Part shown: piece after piece, positions 22,430-32,705 of the stretch
How the letters are laid out: every line of letters starts with the position of its first letter
How positions within the stretch are numbered: the first letter of the stretch is position 1
Source of the DNA: Spiroplasma poulsonii
GTDB taxonomy: Bacteria; Bacillota_I; Bacilli_A; Mycoplasmatales; Mycoplasmataceae
Length of the DNA: 64,000 bases
Direction: 5' to 3'
NCBI RefSeq assembly: GCF_009866525.1
Contig: NZ_CM020866.1
Coordinates: 92,486-156,485, forward strand
Notes under the pieces: generated by a model
What the model was told of the DNA's origin: nothing
The model's input: the letters and a program-made list of their open reading frames with translations, nothing else
The model's database searches: none
Program-made: the position numbers and the translations under genes

Positions 22430-23526
22430 TGAGTATGAGTGTTGAACAGGTAATGTATAATTACCAAAAAAAAATCGAAAGATTAAGTTTAAATATTAAT
22501 TTTGTTAAAGAAAACTTACAATTATTATTACAACAATTAAAAAATATTGATGCTAGTGGATTAAACTGCCAAGCAATTGAACAGTATTTACAAGAGCTAA
22601 ATCAAATTTTAGTTGATTTAGAAACTAATCCATTGGTTGATGAATTTCAAAAGGTTAAACATGTTGATTTAGAATTAGCAAAACGAGTTAACTTTTTCTT
22701 AGAACAAAAAACATTACGTTTAGCAGAAATTCAACAAAAAATTGAAGTGCTAAAAGTAAAAGTTGTTGAAGACGAAACAAAACAACGCTTAGTGAATTTA
22801 AAAAATCGTGTTAATTTAAATTATCAAACATTAGAGCAAAAACTACTAGGAATGTTTGATGATAATGCTTCAAAAGCTTTTATTATGAATTTTTTTAAAT
22901 CAAATAAAAATCAGCTTGTTAATCTAGATCCAAATACAATTTCAGAGCTTGTTCAAGATAAGATTAATAACTATCGTGCTTCAATAGACTTTATGAAAAA
23001 TCAATATCTTAATAGTTTTAAAGCCCAAATTGGCGATGATAAATTTATTAATGCTGAATTAGGACCGGTGTTAGAGGAATTCAGTCAAACTAGTGTTAAT
23101 GATACTAATTCTTTAAATCAAAAAGCATTGGATTTACAAAATAAAATTATTAGTCAACAATTAGATGAATCAGCACGAAAACATGCAATTGCTGCAATCT
23201 TGCAAGCAATTCAAAAACGTGGTTTTATTGTTGATAATAATGATATTCGAATTACAAAGGAAAATGACGATAGTCTTGTTATTGTCTATGCTAAAAAAGT
23301 GACAGGAGAAGAAGCAATCTTTAAAGTATATCTTGATGGTCGTTTTACTTACAAATTTGAAGGTTATGAAGGTCACGCCCATAATGTTGATGAACAACCA
23401 TTTGTTAATGATTTATCAATGTATGATGTATCATTATCAAAAGAAATGAAAAAGACATATTTAAATCCAGATAAGATTATGAACCAAGCTAAAATACAAA
23501 TCGATAGTAAAACAAAAAAGAAATAA
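22429..23526 (+). CDS. Coiled-coil protein with a C-terminal beta-rich domain, unrecognised
   Basis: A 365-residue protein whose ATG shares one base with the preceding TAA, a sign of translational coupling. Residues 1-130 are long helices with heptad character (QQLKNIDASGLNCQAIEQYL, VNFFLEQKTLRLAEIQQKIE). Residues 240-340 are a compact alpha/beta part: a helix (HAIAAILQAIQKRGFIV), then strands ITKENDDSLVIVYAKK, EAIFKVYLDGRFTYKFEGYEG and a conserved-looking HNVDEQPFVNDLSMYDVSL. This pattern feels like a real domain, but I cannot name it. It ends the operon before a strong hairpin. Confidence 0.75.
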   Translation: MSMSVEQVMYNYQKKIERLSLNINFVKENLQLLLQQLKNIDASGLNCQAIEQYLQELNQILVDLETNPLVDEFQKVKHVDLELAKRVNFFLEQKTLRLAEIQQKIEVLKVKVVEDETKQRLVNLKNRVNLNYQTLEQKLLGMFDDNASKAFIMNFFKSNKNQLVNLDPNTISELVQDKINNYRASIDFMKNQYLNSFKAQIGDDKFINAELGPVLEEFSQTSVNDTNSLNQKALDLQNKIISQQLDESARKHAIAAILQAIQKRGFIVDNNDIRITKENDDSLVIVYAKKVTGEEAIFKVYLDGRFTYKFEGYEGHAHNVDEQPFVNDLSMYDVSLSKEMKKTYLNPDKIMNQAKIQIDSKTKKK

Positions 23527-23568
23527 GATAATAATTATGACATTTATTCAAGTATTAGTAGGCAAAGT

Positions 23569-23618
23569 AAAAATGTATTAAAAGGACCAATTTATATTAC
23601 TCCTTTTAATACATTTTT
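23569..23618 (+). terminator. Strong bidirectional terminator
   Basis: Left arm 23569-23586 and right arm 23601-23618 are perfectly complementary for 18 bases around a 14-base loop, A-rich on one side and T-rich on the other. It lies between the helicase operon and a converging minus-strand gene and can serve both. Confidence 0.85.
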
Positions 23619-23649
23619 CAATTATTTTTTATTTAGATAAGTACCATCT

Positions 23650-24867
23650 TTATTTATATTTAAAGTGTTTTAAAAAATAATATAACCCAATTGTTGGTAA
23701 GATAAATATAATTGTCATTGGAAAAACTAATGGCCAAGTTGGACGGGTATATATGATATTATCTCAGTCCAAATTATATATAATTCCGTTTAGTTTATGC
23801 CAATTAAATTCATTATTAAAAAAATTAGAATAACCTCAACTATGATAGAAATTATCGTCGTTAATTAATTTAGCAGCAGTTAAAGTATATTGACTAAATA
23901 AGTTAAGGGCAAGAATTCCTGTTTTATATTCATTACTTTCAGCAACTTTTTTATAGTCCTCAATATATTTTGAAAAATTAATGAATAGTGTGTACCCAGG
24001 CACATTTTGAGGTTGTTGTAAAATACTAGTTATTATTGTTTGAGTATTGAGAGCATATTTTTTTTCAATTTCCATAAACATATTTTTTTGAAATTGCCAG
24101 CTATAGCGATACCCTCATAGAATCGGATTTGTCGTAATATTGGGGTTTATTCCAAATGTATTTTGTTGGTAAAACATTTGATAAATCTCAATTTTTATAG
24201 AAAATTCCTTTGAAAGAATAATTTGAGGATTTTCCAAATGACTTTGCGGGTGAATTATTTTAACATCTTGATTAACATCAAAAAGTAGTTCCCTTTTTAA
24301 ATCATTAAAGTGGACTGCCTCTGAAAGAAAACCACCTTGTAATATTTTTTGATAATTATTTTTTTCTAAATAATTATTTATAATTTGATGAAATTGATTG
24401 CCATCATTTTTATTAATGGCATCGTAAATTTTAGTATATATATCATTAGATTTAAAAAGATTAATTTCTGTGTGCTTGTTTGCCTTAATTATGTTGGTAA
24501 CATTATAGTCTGCTGCTGAAAAATAATGCTTGATATTTTTTGCCGTCATAAGTCAAGGTGTTATTAAAACAATGATTGTTAAAAATAATGTTATTAAAGT
24601 TATAACACTTTCTTTTAAAAAATGACTAGCAATGATGATAATAAATCAAAATAATGGTAATGAGATAAAAGAAATCAAGATTCCAACACCATAGAGTTTT
24701 AAAAAAATTAAAGTATGTGGTCATGATGTTATTAACAAGTAAAATACTGTTGTAATACTAAAAATAATAACATTATATACTGTAAAACTAAGTCATAAAA
24801 AGTTAATAAAATTATAACAAATTAAAAATAAAAATCAATAATTACAAAAAATATTAAAACAAAATAT
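23650..24867 (-). CDS. Membrane protein with a large extracellular part; 5' end uncertain
   Basis: On the minus strand the frame is open from 24867 to TAA at 23650-23652. Upstream of the first Met (24549) it encodes at least three hydrophobic segments that clearly belong to the protein (LPLFWFIIIIASHFL, VITLITLFLTIIVLITPWL), but no start codon is evident there, and a stop sits at 24868-24870, so the N-terminus is probably lost or frameshifted near IS copy 3. Residues after MTAKNIKHYFSAADYN form a ~270-residue soluble part, and another hydrophobic segment (WPLVFPMTIIFILPTIGLYYF) lies at the C-terminus. This topology resembles an ABC-2-like permease, but I cannot confirm it. Confidence 0.55.
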
Positions 24868-24941
24868 TATTTTTAATATTTATTTTCAAAATTATAAAAA
24901 TAAGCACAACAAAAAATAAACTTTATTAATCTTATACATTA

Positions 24942-26006
24942 GACTTCTTGCGATACCCTTTTTTATTAAAATATTATTATAAAATATAATTTATGAGGAC
25001 ATAAAAATATGAACAATAATAAATTTAATACTCTTAATGATAGAGAATGGTTAAGATTAACAGGAATAAAAAAATCCACTTTTAATAAAATGTTAGATAT
25101 TTTAAAAGTTGCTGAAATAGAAAAATTTAAAAAAGGTGGTAAAACTAATAAATTATCATTAGAAAATAGATTATTGATGACTTTATTATATTGACGAGAA
25201 TATCAGACTTATTTTCATCTTGGTAAAAGTTTTGATATTAGTGAGGCTAATTGTTATCGTAATATTAAGTGAATTGAAGATATTTTAATTAAAAACTCTG
25301 ATTTTCAACAACTTGCTGGTAAAAAAGCACTAATAAATGATTATTTTAATGATAAAACTATTATTATTGATGCTACCGAAACTCCAATCCAACGCCCAAA
25401 AAAAGACAAAAACAATCTTATTCTGGTAAAAAGAAAAAACACACGATCAAAACACAAGTAATTATCGAACAAGAAACCAAAAAAATTATTGCAACAAGTT
25501 TTTCGCTCGGAAAAAAACATGATTATGCTTTATTTAAAGAATCAAAAATCCCAATTTTAAAAAATACCAAATTAATAGTTGATAGTGGTTATCAAGGAAT
25601 ACAAAAAAATCACAATAATGTTCTAATACCTACAAAGAAAACAAAGAAAAACCCTTTAAACAAAGAACAAAAGCAATATAATAGACTAGTTTCAAAAATG
25701 AGAATTATTATTGAAAATATTTTTGCTATTCTTAAAAAATTTAAAATTATTACAGAAAAATATCGTAATCGAAGAAAAAGATTTGGTTTAAGATTTAATT
25801 TAATTGCCTCAATTTATAATTTACAATTATTATATTTAACATAAAATATTTATTTAAAATTAAATAATTTAAATAATAAATTAATTTTTCGTTGTGGAAA
25901 AATATTAAATTTTTAAATAAAAAACATAATTAATTAAAATTATATTTTTCTATTAGTATCTTTTTTACAAATATTTGCAATTTTTTAACAAGTAATGCAA
26001 GAAGTC
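24942..26006 (+). mobile_element. IS5-like element, copy 3
   Basis: Full 1,065-bp copy with both terminal repeats and TA on each side. It lies at the junction of the membrane-protein gene on its left and an IS30 remnant on its right. Confidence 0.88.
25009..25844 (+). CDS. IS5-like transposase, copy 3 (-1 frameshift), apparently intact
   Basis: OrfA reads DATE at the first Asp, the A7 slip site is kept, and the run of seven A in OrfB is intact, so a -1 slip gives a complete 278-residue DDE protein. By eye it is identical to copy 4. It is a candidate for the active source in this region. Confidence 0.8.
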
Positions 26007-26021
26007 TATTAAAATATTAGT

Positions 26022-26372
26022 TTAATTTACAAAAACTTTTTTAAAATATTGCTTTGATGTAAAATATCGCAAACACGGTCTAATTGTAGTATTTAATATA
26101 TCTAAAACAGATTTTAATTTACTACGAATATTAATTAACGGTTCAGTTTGGTCAAATCAACGCCTTAAATCCCTATTTTATCCGTTCAACTAATGCTTTT
26201 TGTTTTGGTTTACCAGGGTCACAAAAATAGACTCTTATTTTAAAATGTTTTTCTATTGTTTTTCATTTATAAAATTCTTTTCCTCTATCTGTTAAAATAC
26301 AACTAAATTTACTAATACCAATTTGTTTAATCATTTTCATTAAAACCATTAATACAATACTTGCTTTTTTAG
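26022..26372 (-). pseudogene. Fragment of an IS30-family transposase
   Basis: Matches the C-terminal third of the intact IS30 transposase at 53.05-54.04 kb: TKKASIVLMVLMKM, CILTDRGKEFYKWK and VYFCDPGKPKQKALVERI are recognisable, and the 3' end finishes at TAA 26022-26024. A small indel after VERI breaks the frame, and the 5' two thirds are missing because IS copy 4 starts inside the gene at 26375. It lies between IS copies 3 and 4. Confidence 0.8.
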
Positions 26373-26374
26373 TA

Positions 26375-27439
26375 GACCTCTTGCGATACCCTTTTTTATT
26401 AAAATATTATTATAAAATATAATTTATGAGGACATAAAAATATGAACAATAATAAATTTAATACTCTTAATGATAGAGAATGGTTAAGATTAACAGGAAT
26501 AAAAAAATCCACTTTTAATAAAATGTTAGATATTTTAAAAGTTGCTGAAATAGAAAAATTTAAAAAAGGTGGTAAAACTAATAAATTATCATTAGAAAAT
26601 AGATTATTGATGACTTTATTATATTGACGAGAATATCAGACTTATTTTCATCTTGGTAAAAGTTTTGATATTAGTGAGGCTAATTGTTATCGTAATATTA
26701 AGTGAATTGAAGATATTTTAATTAAAAACTCTGATTTTCAACAACTTGCTGGTAAAAAAGCACTAATAAATGATTATTTTAATGATAAAACTATTATTAT
26801 TGATGCTACCGAAACTCCAATCCAACGCCCAAAAAAAGACAAAAACAATCTTATTCTGGTAAAAAGAAAAAACACACGATCAAAACACAAGTAATTATCG
26901 AACAAGAAACCAAAAAAATTATTGCAACAAGTTTTTCGCTCGGAAAAAAACATGATTATGCTTTATTTAAAGAATCAAAAATCCCAATTTTAAAAAATAC
27001 CAAATTAATAGTTGATAGTGGTTATCAAGGAATACAAAAAAATCACAATAATGTTCTAATACCTACAAAGAAAACAAAGAAAAACCCTTTAAACAAAGAA
27101 CAAAAGCAATATAATAGACTAGTTTCAAAAATGAGAATTATTATTGAAAATATTTTTGCTATTCTTAAAAAATTTAAAATTATTACAGAAAAATATCGTA
27201 ATCGAAGAAAAAGATTTGGTTTAAGATTTAATTTAATTGCCTCAATTTATAATTTACAATTATTATATTTAACATAAAATATTTATTTAAAATTAAATAA
27301 TTTAAATAATAAATTAATTTTTCGTTGTGGAAAAATATTAAATTTTTAAATAAAAAACATAATTAATTAAAATTATATTTTTCTATTAGTATCTTTTTTA
27401 CAAATATTTGCAATTTTTTAACAAGTAATGCAAGAAGTC
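26375..27439 (+). mobile_element. IS5-like element, copy 4
   Basis: Full 1,065-bp copy, direct repeat of copy 3, with GACCTCTTGC at the left end (one change). Its left flank is IS30 sequence and its right flank is the middle of a YhgE/Pip gene, so the two flanks do not come from one insertion site. Confidence 0.88.
26442..27277 (+). CDS. IS5-like transposase, copy 4 (-1 frameshift), apparently intact
   Basis: Same arrangement as copy 3 with the A7 slip site and intact OrfB; no inactivating change was seen. The nearly identical neighbour 1,433 bases away makes the pair a ready substrate for recombination. Confidence 0.8.
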
Positions 27440-27442
27440 TAA

Positions 27443-29107
27443 TATCGTTTTGATAGTATGGTTAATTTATCAGTAATTAATAATGAATTTTATAATGCTA
27501 ATGCAAAAGCATTAGAACTAAAACAAAATGGAATGACAATTAAGCTAAACTATTTGTATGGTCGTCAAACTAGTTTTAAGCCAGCCGACAAATATTGGGC
27601 ACAATTACAAGTTGGTCCTGGTTTTACAGAGAATATTTTTAAACTAATGCGAGCAGCTGGCAATCATAGCCCAACAGAAGTTGTTAAAAGTTTAGAATAT
27701 TTAATTGGTAACATGCCACAGTTTTGGTCAACGTATAAACAAAATTTTTTAGCAGGTCAAGTTTTATATACTTTTACGCAAATTAAAACCGCGTTGGTAC
27801 ATTCTGCTTTACCTGAAGTTTTAGGTACTTCAATGTTTTGAGCTTTTGCAAAATGAGATGAAACAGCTAATGTCCACTATTTAACCGGTCGTGACTTTAG
27901 TAATTATTTAGAAAATATTTTATTAATTATTGGTCCAAATACCCCGATTGGAAAAGCAATTTTAAATTATGTCCAAGATAATTATCCACAATATTATGAT
28001 ATTGCAAAAAAGGTTTTAGAATTAGTACAAACAACAGGAAAACAATTTCTTGATGAGTTTGTTTGTGAAATTTTTCCTGATTTAGATCGCCATGTTACTT
28101 GGCCTGAATATAGCGAAAAAGCACAGCAGATAATTCGCGATTGAGCAAATTTAAATTCATTAATTTTTCAAATTCCCGTCCACATCCAAGGTTATCAGTA
28201 TGGTGAATATGGGATTGGACTAGGAGAATTTTTCATTGCCATCGCAATGTGGGTTGGTGTTTTAATGCAAACATTTATTTTTGATCGTACTTGCCGGACA
28301 AAACGGGCAAAATGATACCAACATTATTTTTCAAAATTATTATTAATGTTAATTACAACAGCAATTCAAACAACAATTTTAGCTATTTCGTTAGCAATAT
28401 TAGGATATAGTAAGATGGGACCTAGTTTTGGACTATTGTATGTGTGGCTATTGTTATGTAGTCTTATTTTTACTATTATTGAACATGCAATCTGGTTTGC
28501 GCCTGCTGATGGTGATGTTGGAAAATATCTAATTGTTATTTATTTAATTTTAAATTTAACAGCAGGTTGAGGAACATTCCCATCATTTATGCAAGCAGGG
28601 TTTTTCAATGTTATTTCAGTTTTAACACCTTTCAAATACGCAATTCACGGGATGGGAAATATCATTTACGGGATTGGAACGGGTGAAGGTTCATTAGTTC
28701 AATACCAAACTGAAATCTTACAAAATATGGGAATATTATTAATTTGAATTCCAATTTTATTAATAATTAGTTTAGGATTAACTTATTTATGACGACAAAA
28801 AGAACAATATGGAACTTTTAATTTAAAAGCATTAAAGAAAGTATTACCGGAAGAAAATATTAATATTAATAAAAATGTTTATCGTACTTTAAATGGTTTA
28901 AGTAATCAGGAAGTTGAAATAGTAAAAAGACAAATTCTAATTAATCAATATCAAATATTTGAAGAACAAAAAAGTCAGAAGATAAAGCGGATGGAAACAA
29001 AATTTGATATTACAAAAAATCCGAAATATTTATATAAAATTAAAAAAATTAAAGCAAAAGGTTATTCAATTGAGACAGAAGAGGAAGACCGTGATAGCAT
29101 AGTGTAA
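27443..29107 (+). pseudogene. YhgE/Pip-family membrane protein, N-terminus deleted
   Basis: The frame is open from the IS copy 4 edge to TAA 29105-29107. It aligns with the following paralogue from its residue ~109 on (YRFDSMVNLSVINNEFYN against ARFTSVSDNIVTGQNYYD, KLNYLYGRQTSFKPADKYW against KLNYLKNKDTNFEPNDKYW). The first ~108 residues, including the first membrane segment and the IPMAIVNHD-type start, are absent. The membrane half is complete: GIGLGEFFIAIAMWVGVLMQ, several more segments and the family signature GWGTFPSFMQ. The C-terminal tail is charged. An internal ATG at 27458 could start a shorter product, but it would lack the first membrane anchor. Confidence 0.8.
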
Positions 29108-29128
29108 TTATGATTAAGGAGGAAAGTT

Positions 29129-30982
29129 ATGGATAACAAAAATAACTTGCCAACTTTTAAAGAAATCTTTAAAAAAGAATGACAAGAGCAAACCGTTAAA
29201 AATAAGAAACGAATTATAAAATTTATCGCAATCTGTATTGTGCCATTTTTGTATGGTTTCTTTTGTGTTTGAGCTTTTTGAAATCCATTCCTTAAAACAG
29301 ACCAGATTCCAATGGCGATTGTTAATCATGATGCAAATTTATGTGTGATTTATAAACCTAAAAGTGATACTGACAAATCAATTGCAAATGGGACTGATAT
29401 TCATTATGTTAATGCAAACGATGCAACAAGTTGTAATGCAGCAGTTAAACCAAATGAAATTGCACGTTTTACAAGTGTTAGTGATAATATTGTTACTGGA
29501 CAAAATTATTATGATAAAGAACATAATAATGTTAAAATCGATGTTAGTACTATTACCTTGAAATTAAATTATCTAAAAAATAAAGATACTAATTTTGAAC
29601 CAAATGATAAATATTGAGTTCAACTACGAATTCCTGAAAATTATTCTGTTCATTTAATTAACATTTTAAAAAACATTGCAAATTCATCATTTGACCATGA
29701 TCAGTTTTTAACGGATGTTACTTGAATGAGCAATAATCCGGTTAACTTGTGAGCAACGTATAAACAAAATTTTTTAATTGGTTATTTTGCAACAACTTTC
29801 GCTAATTTACGAGAAAGTTTTGTTCGTGAAGCAGTACCGCAATTAATTTTACCAATGCTTTATACCATTCTGTCTAATCCTGATGGGACCGTAAATCGTA
29901 CTACTTATGATGACTATGTTAAAAGTATTAATACAAGCAATTTAATTAATGAAACAAATAATTTAGTTAGTCAAGGTAAATTAACTTCAGCACAAGGAAA
30001 GATTATTACTTCGTTACTAAAGGTATTTGGCTTAGTAAAAGGACCCTTGGTACAATTTATTTTTGGATCAGAAAATGTTGTTAGCAAAGATCAATATTTT
30101 ACTAATAGTAATGAATTGGGTAAACATTTAAAAGATGTTGGCAGCATTATTGATATTTCATATAACGTGCAAGGTTATCAATACAATAAATATGGTATTG
30201 GATTGGGAGAATTATTTATGTTAATTGGTGTTTGAGTTGGGGCTTTAACACAAACATTTGTTTATGATCGTAAAGGTAGAACCAAAAACACATTATCTTA
30301 TCAACATTATTTTAGTAAGTTACTATTAATGTTGTGTACATCCTGAATTCAGGTCACAGTAATGATGCTTTCACTATTAATTTTAGGTTTTGGGCAAATT
30401 GGTCCATCGTATGCTTTGCTATGATTATGAATGCTCTTTTTAGGATCAGTTTTCAATATTATTATTTGTTCTCTTTGGTTAGCGATTCCCGATGAAATGC
30501 TGGGGCGTTTTATTGCTGTTATTTATCTGATTATTAATTTATCAGCTGGATGAGGAACATTCCCATCATTTATGCAAAATAAATTTTTTGATGTTTTATC
30601 ATATATCTCACCATTCCGTTATGGCTTACATAATATTGGAACAATAATATATGGTTTATCTTCACCAACAAGTATCGGTATTGGTGAATATCAAACTGAG
30701 ATTGTCAAAAATATGGGGATTTTATTTATTTGGGTTATTGTTTTTGTTATGATTGGACTAGCAGGAACCTACTATCGTTTTTTAAAAATGAAATATGGAA
30801 CAATTAGAATAAAATTAATTTATCAAGCAATGAATAACATTGAAAATATTAAAACATATGAAAAAAGTATTAGTGCATTGAATTATTTAACAGTAGAAGA
30901 ACAAGCGTTAATAAAAGCAGAAGTATCAGGGCAATTATTAGCAAAACAGACAAAAAAGAAACTAAAAAAGCAGCCTAAATAA
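29129..30982 (+). CDS. YhgE/Pip-family membrane protein (ABC-2-like)
   Basis: A 617-residue intact paralogue. After a basic N-terminus there is one membrane segment (IIKFIAICIVPFLYGFFCVW), then IPMAIVNHDAN, the hallmark of Pip/YhgE proteins, a ~280-residue extracellular region, and six C-terminal membrane segments with GLGELFMLIGVWVGALTQ and SAGWGTFPSFMQ. AAGGAGG precedes the ATG. The family includes the Lactococcus phage infection protein and YhgE, and members often accompany ESX-type secretion; no such genes are seen here. The role in Spiroplasma is unknown: surface receptor or exporter are guesses. It lies 21 bases after the truncated copy. Confidence 0.88.
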
Positions 30983-31089
30983 TCATAGATATAATAGTAA
31001 TATTTTTTGCCTTCTTTTTAAAATGAATTACCATCTATTTTATGGTATTATTTAAATACTAATTTATTCTATGAAAGCGAGGAGGACAA

Positions 31090-32625
31090 ATGTATTTAAA
31101 CTTATTAAATAGTACAGATAATAGTAATCCTTTACATGACTTCTTGTCAATTTCAACTTGGCAATCATTTGTTAGTATTTTTATTTTCTTTGGAATTATG
31201 CTTTTATTATGATTTTGAATTAAAAAAACAAAGATGCGTTTTATTTTTCGTGTTTTATTAGGACTAGCTTTTGGTTTAGTTATTGGAATTGTTGTTCAAG
31301 CAATTAATAATTTCCCATATAACACAGCTGATCCGTCAGGTTCAATGATTAATCCAATAATTCCAGATCCAAATGACCCCAATAAGAACATTCCAAATGA
31401 TATTTATGTCTTGTGAGTTCATGAGTTTTCAATTTGAGTTAACTTCTTTAGAATGGTCTTTTTAAATGCGATTTTATTAATGACTGTTCCTGTTGTTTTC
31501 TTAGCAATTGCACGATCCGTATCAAAACCAGGAAAAGATGCAGCATCAAAAAAAGGAACAATTATTACAATTGCCATTTTATTGTTAAATGTTGCAGTGA
31601 TGTTTATTATTACCTTATTTATTGGTATTGCTTTTAATATTGGCAATGGTTTTACAATTTCGGGAAGTGGTAGTTATGATAAAGCAGCATCGAAACCATT
31701 ACCACAAATTATTTGAGATTATGTTCCTTCAAATTTTGTTGCTCCATTCTTTTTGGGAGCAATTATTCCAGTGATGGTTATTGCAGGATTAATTGGCCTT
31801 GCGGTTAAAAAATCATCAAAAAGACATCCCGAATATATGCAAAAAATCCGTGCTGGATTTGATCGTTGATGGACAGTTATTATGTCATGTTTAATGTTTA
31901 TTATTAAGTTAATGCCTTATGCCGTAATGTCAATGGTTACTTATGCCATTGTTTCGCGTCCAATTGGATATTTAGTACAAATTGGAATTGTAATTGGGGT
32001 TGGTTACTTATGTCTAGTAATTGCCTTGATTTGACATTCGTTATTATTAACATTATCAGGAATTAATCCATTTAAATGATGAAAATTTGCTATTAAGCCA
32101 GTAATTCAAGGATTTACAACCCAATCTTCAAATGCAACCTTACCTTTAACAATGGAAGTCTTGAAAGATGATATAAAAGTAAAAGAAAATTTAGTTGGTA
32201 TTTCAGCACCATTAACAACAACAATGGGATTAACTGCTTGTGCTGGGGTACAAGCGGGAATTATTGTTTCATTTATTGTAACAGCAGGATTATTTGATTT
32301 GACAGCCGCTAATTTCTTTATTGCTTTAATAGTTGTTGTTGTTGCGTCATTAGGAATTGCTGGTGTTCCAGGAACAGCTAGTGTTGTCACAGCCGGAGTG
32401 CTGGGGGGGCTTTGTTTAGGGACTTTATATGTTCCTGTTTATGCAATTATTGGAGCGTTAGATGGCTTATTTGATATGGGTCGAACAGCAGTAAATGTTG
32501 CAGGAGGATTACAAGCAACAACAATTGCTGCCCGGTTAACAAATTGTTTAGAAAACGAAGATCTTATGCTTTTCAAATGATCACGCCTACGGCGAAAACG
32601 AAAGAGAGAAAAAGCGTCAAAATAA
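31090..32625 (+). CDS. Dicarboxylate/amino acid:cation symporter (DAACS family)
   Basis: A 511-residue transporter of the GltP/DctA/TcyP family. Signatures: FTTQSSNATLPLT (the serine-rich re-entrant loop), LGIAGVPGTASVVTAG (second re-entrant region) and DGLFDMGRTAVNVAGG (substrate-binding helix). About eight membrane helices are visible, as in GltPh. A 50-residue hydrophilic loop rich in Pro, Asp and Asn after the second helix (ADPSGSMINPIIPDP) is unusual. The substrate, such as glutamate, aspartate or cystine, cannot be assigned. GGAGG precedes the ATG, and a perfect terminator overlaps its stop. Confidence 0.92.
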
Positions 32626-32655
32626 GAATAAAGGTAACACCTTTATTCTTATTTT
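32619..32655 (+). terminator. Rho-independent terminator overlapping the stop codon
   Basis: A perfect 17-pair hairpin with a three-base loop (AAC) whose left arm begins inside the last codons of the symporter gene; it ends in TTTT. Confidence 0.88.
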
Positions 32656-32668
32656 AAATTGGAAAGGT

Positions 32669-32674
32669 TATAAT
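32669..32674 (+). promoter_or_regulatory. -10 element before nox
   Basis: TATAAT 32 bases before the ATG of the flavoprotein gene; no good -35 is seen. The distance to the upstream terminator means it would begin a new transcript. Confidence 0.5.
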
Positions 32675-32705
32675 ATTACTAAGAAGACAGAAAGAAGGGG
32701 AAAAG

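Noticed and set aside
25009..25194. 61-residue frame read as an independent small gene, repeated five times
   Set aside because: It is only the start of the IS transposase; the TGA that seems to end it codes for Trp and the frame continues.
29364..29561. 65-residue frame inside the YhgE/Pip gene
   Set aside because: Alternative-frame shadow rich in Leu and Met; the overlapping frame has full family motifs.
32106..32390. 94-residue minus-strand frame within the symporter
   Set aside because: Antisense shadow of a gene with clear DAACS motifs.
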